Program-made: the position numbers and the translations under genes | From: Ignavibacteriota bacterium | GTDB lineage: Bacteria; Bacteroidota; Ignavibacteria; Tepidaquicellales; Tepidaquicellaceae | Length of the DNA: 7,080 bases | NCBI GenBank assembly: GCA_003135995.1 | Contig: PNBM01000086.1 | Location: 2,498-9,577, forward strand | Direction: 5' to 3' | The notes under the pieces: model-generated | The model's input: the letters and a program-made list of their open reading frames with translations, nothing else | Databases searched by the model: none | Told to the model about the DNA's origin: nothing | In this document: one piece after another, positions 7,021 through 7,080 of the stretch | Layout: the number at the start of each line of letters is the position of its first letter | How positions within the stretch are numbered: position 1 is the stretch's first letter

Positions 7021-7052
7021 TCAATCAGCCGCGGCGGATTGAGACGCTTTTT
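7021..7052 (+). terminator. Possible rho-independent terminator after the SCO gene
   Basis: Just after the stop codon, TCAATC (7021-7026) pairs with GATTGA (7037-7042). Inside is one A-G mismatch, then GC/GC around a CGCG loop. A run of five T (7048-7052) follows, but five bases (GACGC) separate it from the stem, which weakens the case. It could instead be a dispersed palindrome. The remaining bases to 7080 are AT-rich and hold nothing I can name. Confidence 0.35.
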
Positions 7053-7080
7053 ATAATTAAATAAATTTTCGTTCTCACGC

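Noticed and set aside
7071..7080. Final bases GTTCTCACGC as the start of another short-period repeat
   Set aside because: They resemble GACGC/CACGC-type repeats seen in some genomes and echo GAGACGC at 7041-7047, but the window ends before any repeat can be shown.

Overview
The window holds most of an alternative complex III (ACIII) operon with the start of an associated terminal-oxidase block, all on the + strand. ACIII is a quinol:electron acceptor oxidoreductase that replaces the cytochrome bc1 complex. The gene order, the style of the ACIII proteins and the fused actD-actE gene suggest the Bacteroidota/Ignavibacteria/Chlorobiota (FCB) group. So do the AT-rich composition and the near absence of Shine-Dalgarno (SD) sites before genes that follow gaps. 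An ignavibacterial-type genome is my best guess. No marker gene here proves it.

Layout: (1) 3-1160, the 3' part of actB, with the end of its molybdopterin-enzyme-like domain and the complete iron-sulfur domain; the 5' part lies outside. (2) 1160-2530, actC, the NrfD-like quinol-side membrane subunit, coupled to actB by a TAGTG overlap. (3) 2530-3687, a fused actD-actE gene (DUF3341 domain, a membrane helix, then monoheme cytochrome c), coupled by a TAATG overlap. (4) 3688-3981, a gap with a 65/73-bp tandem repeat followed by two REP-like hairpins. (5) 3982-5148, actF, the second NrfD-like subunit. (6) 5149-5284, a gap built almost wholly of 9-bp repeat units. (7) 5285-6205, a membrane-anchored monoheme cytochrome c with an unrecognised C-terminal extension. 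(8) 6249-7019, a SCO1/SenC copper chaperone with a signal peptide and a C-terminal membrane anchor. (9) 7020-7080, a short tail with a possible terminator hairpin.

Working together: ActC (and perhaps ActF) handles quinol in the membrane. Electrons pass through the four Fe-S clusters of ActB and probably an unseen multiheme ActA to the heme of the ActE domain. The anchored cytochrome c may carry them on to a terminal oxidase. The SCO protein, which delivers copper to the CuA site of oxidase subunit II, suggests that coxB/coxA genes follow just outside the window.

The genes are a recognisable respiratory module rather than a new system. The less ordinary parts are the ActD-ActE fusion, the cytochrome's C-terminal extension, and the three gaps. 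Each gap begins at the preceding stop codon with its own 8-9 bp-period repeat, and one also carries a REP-like hairpin pair.
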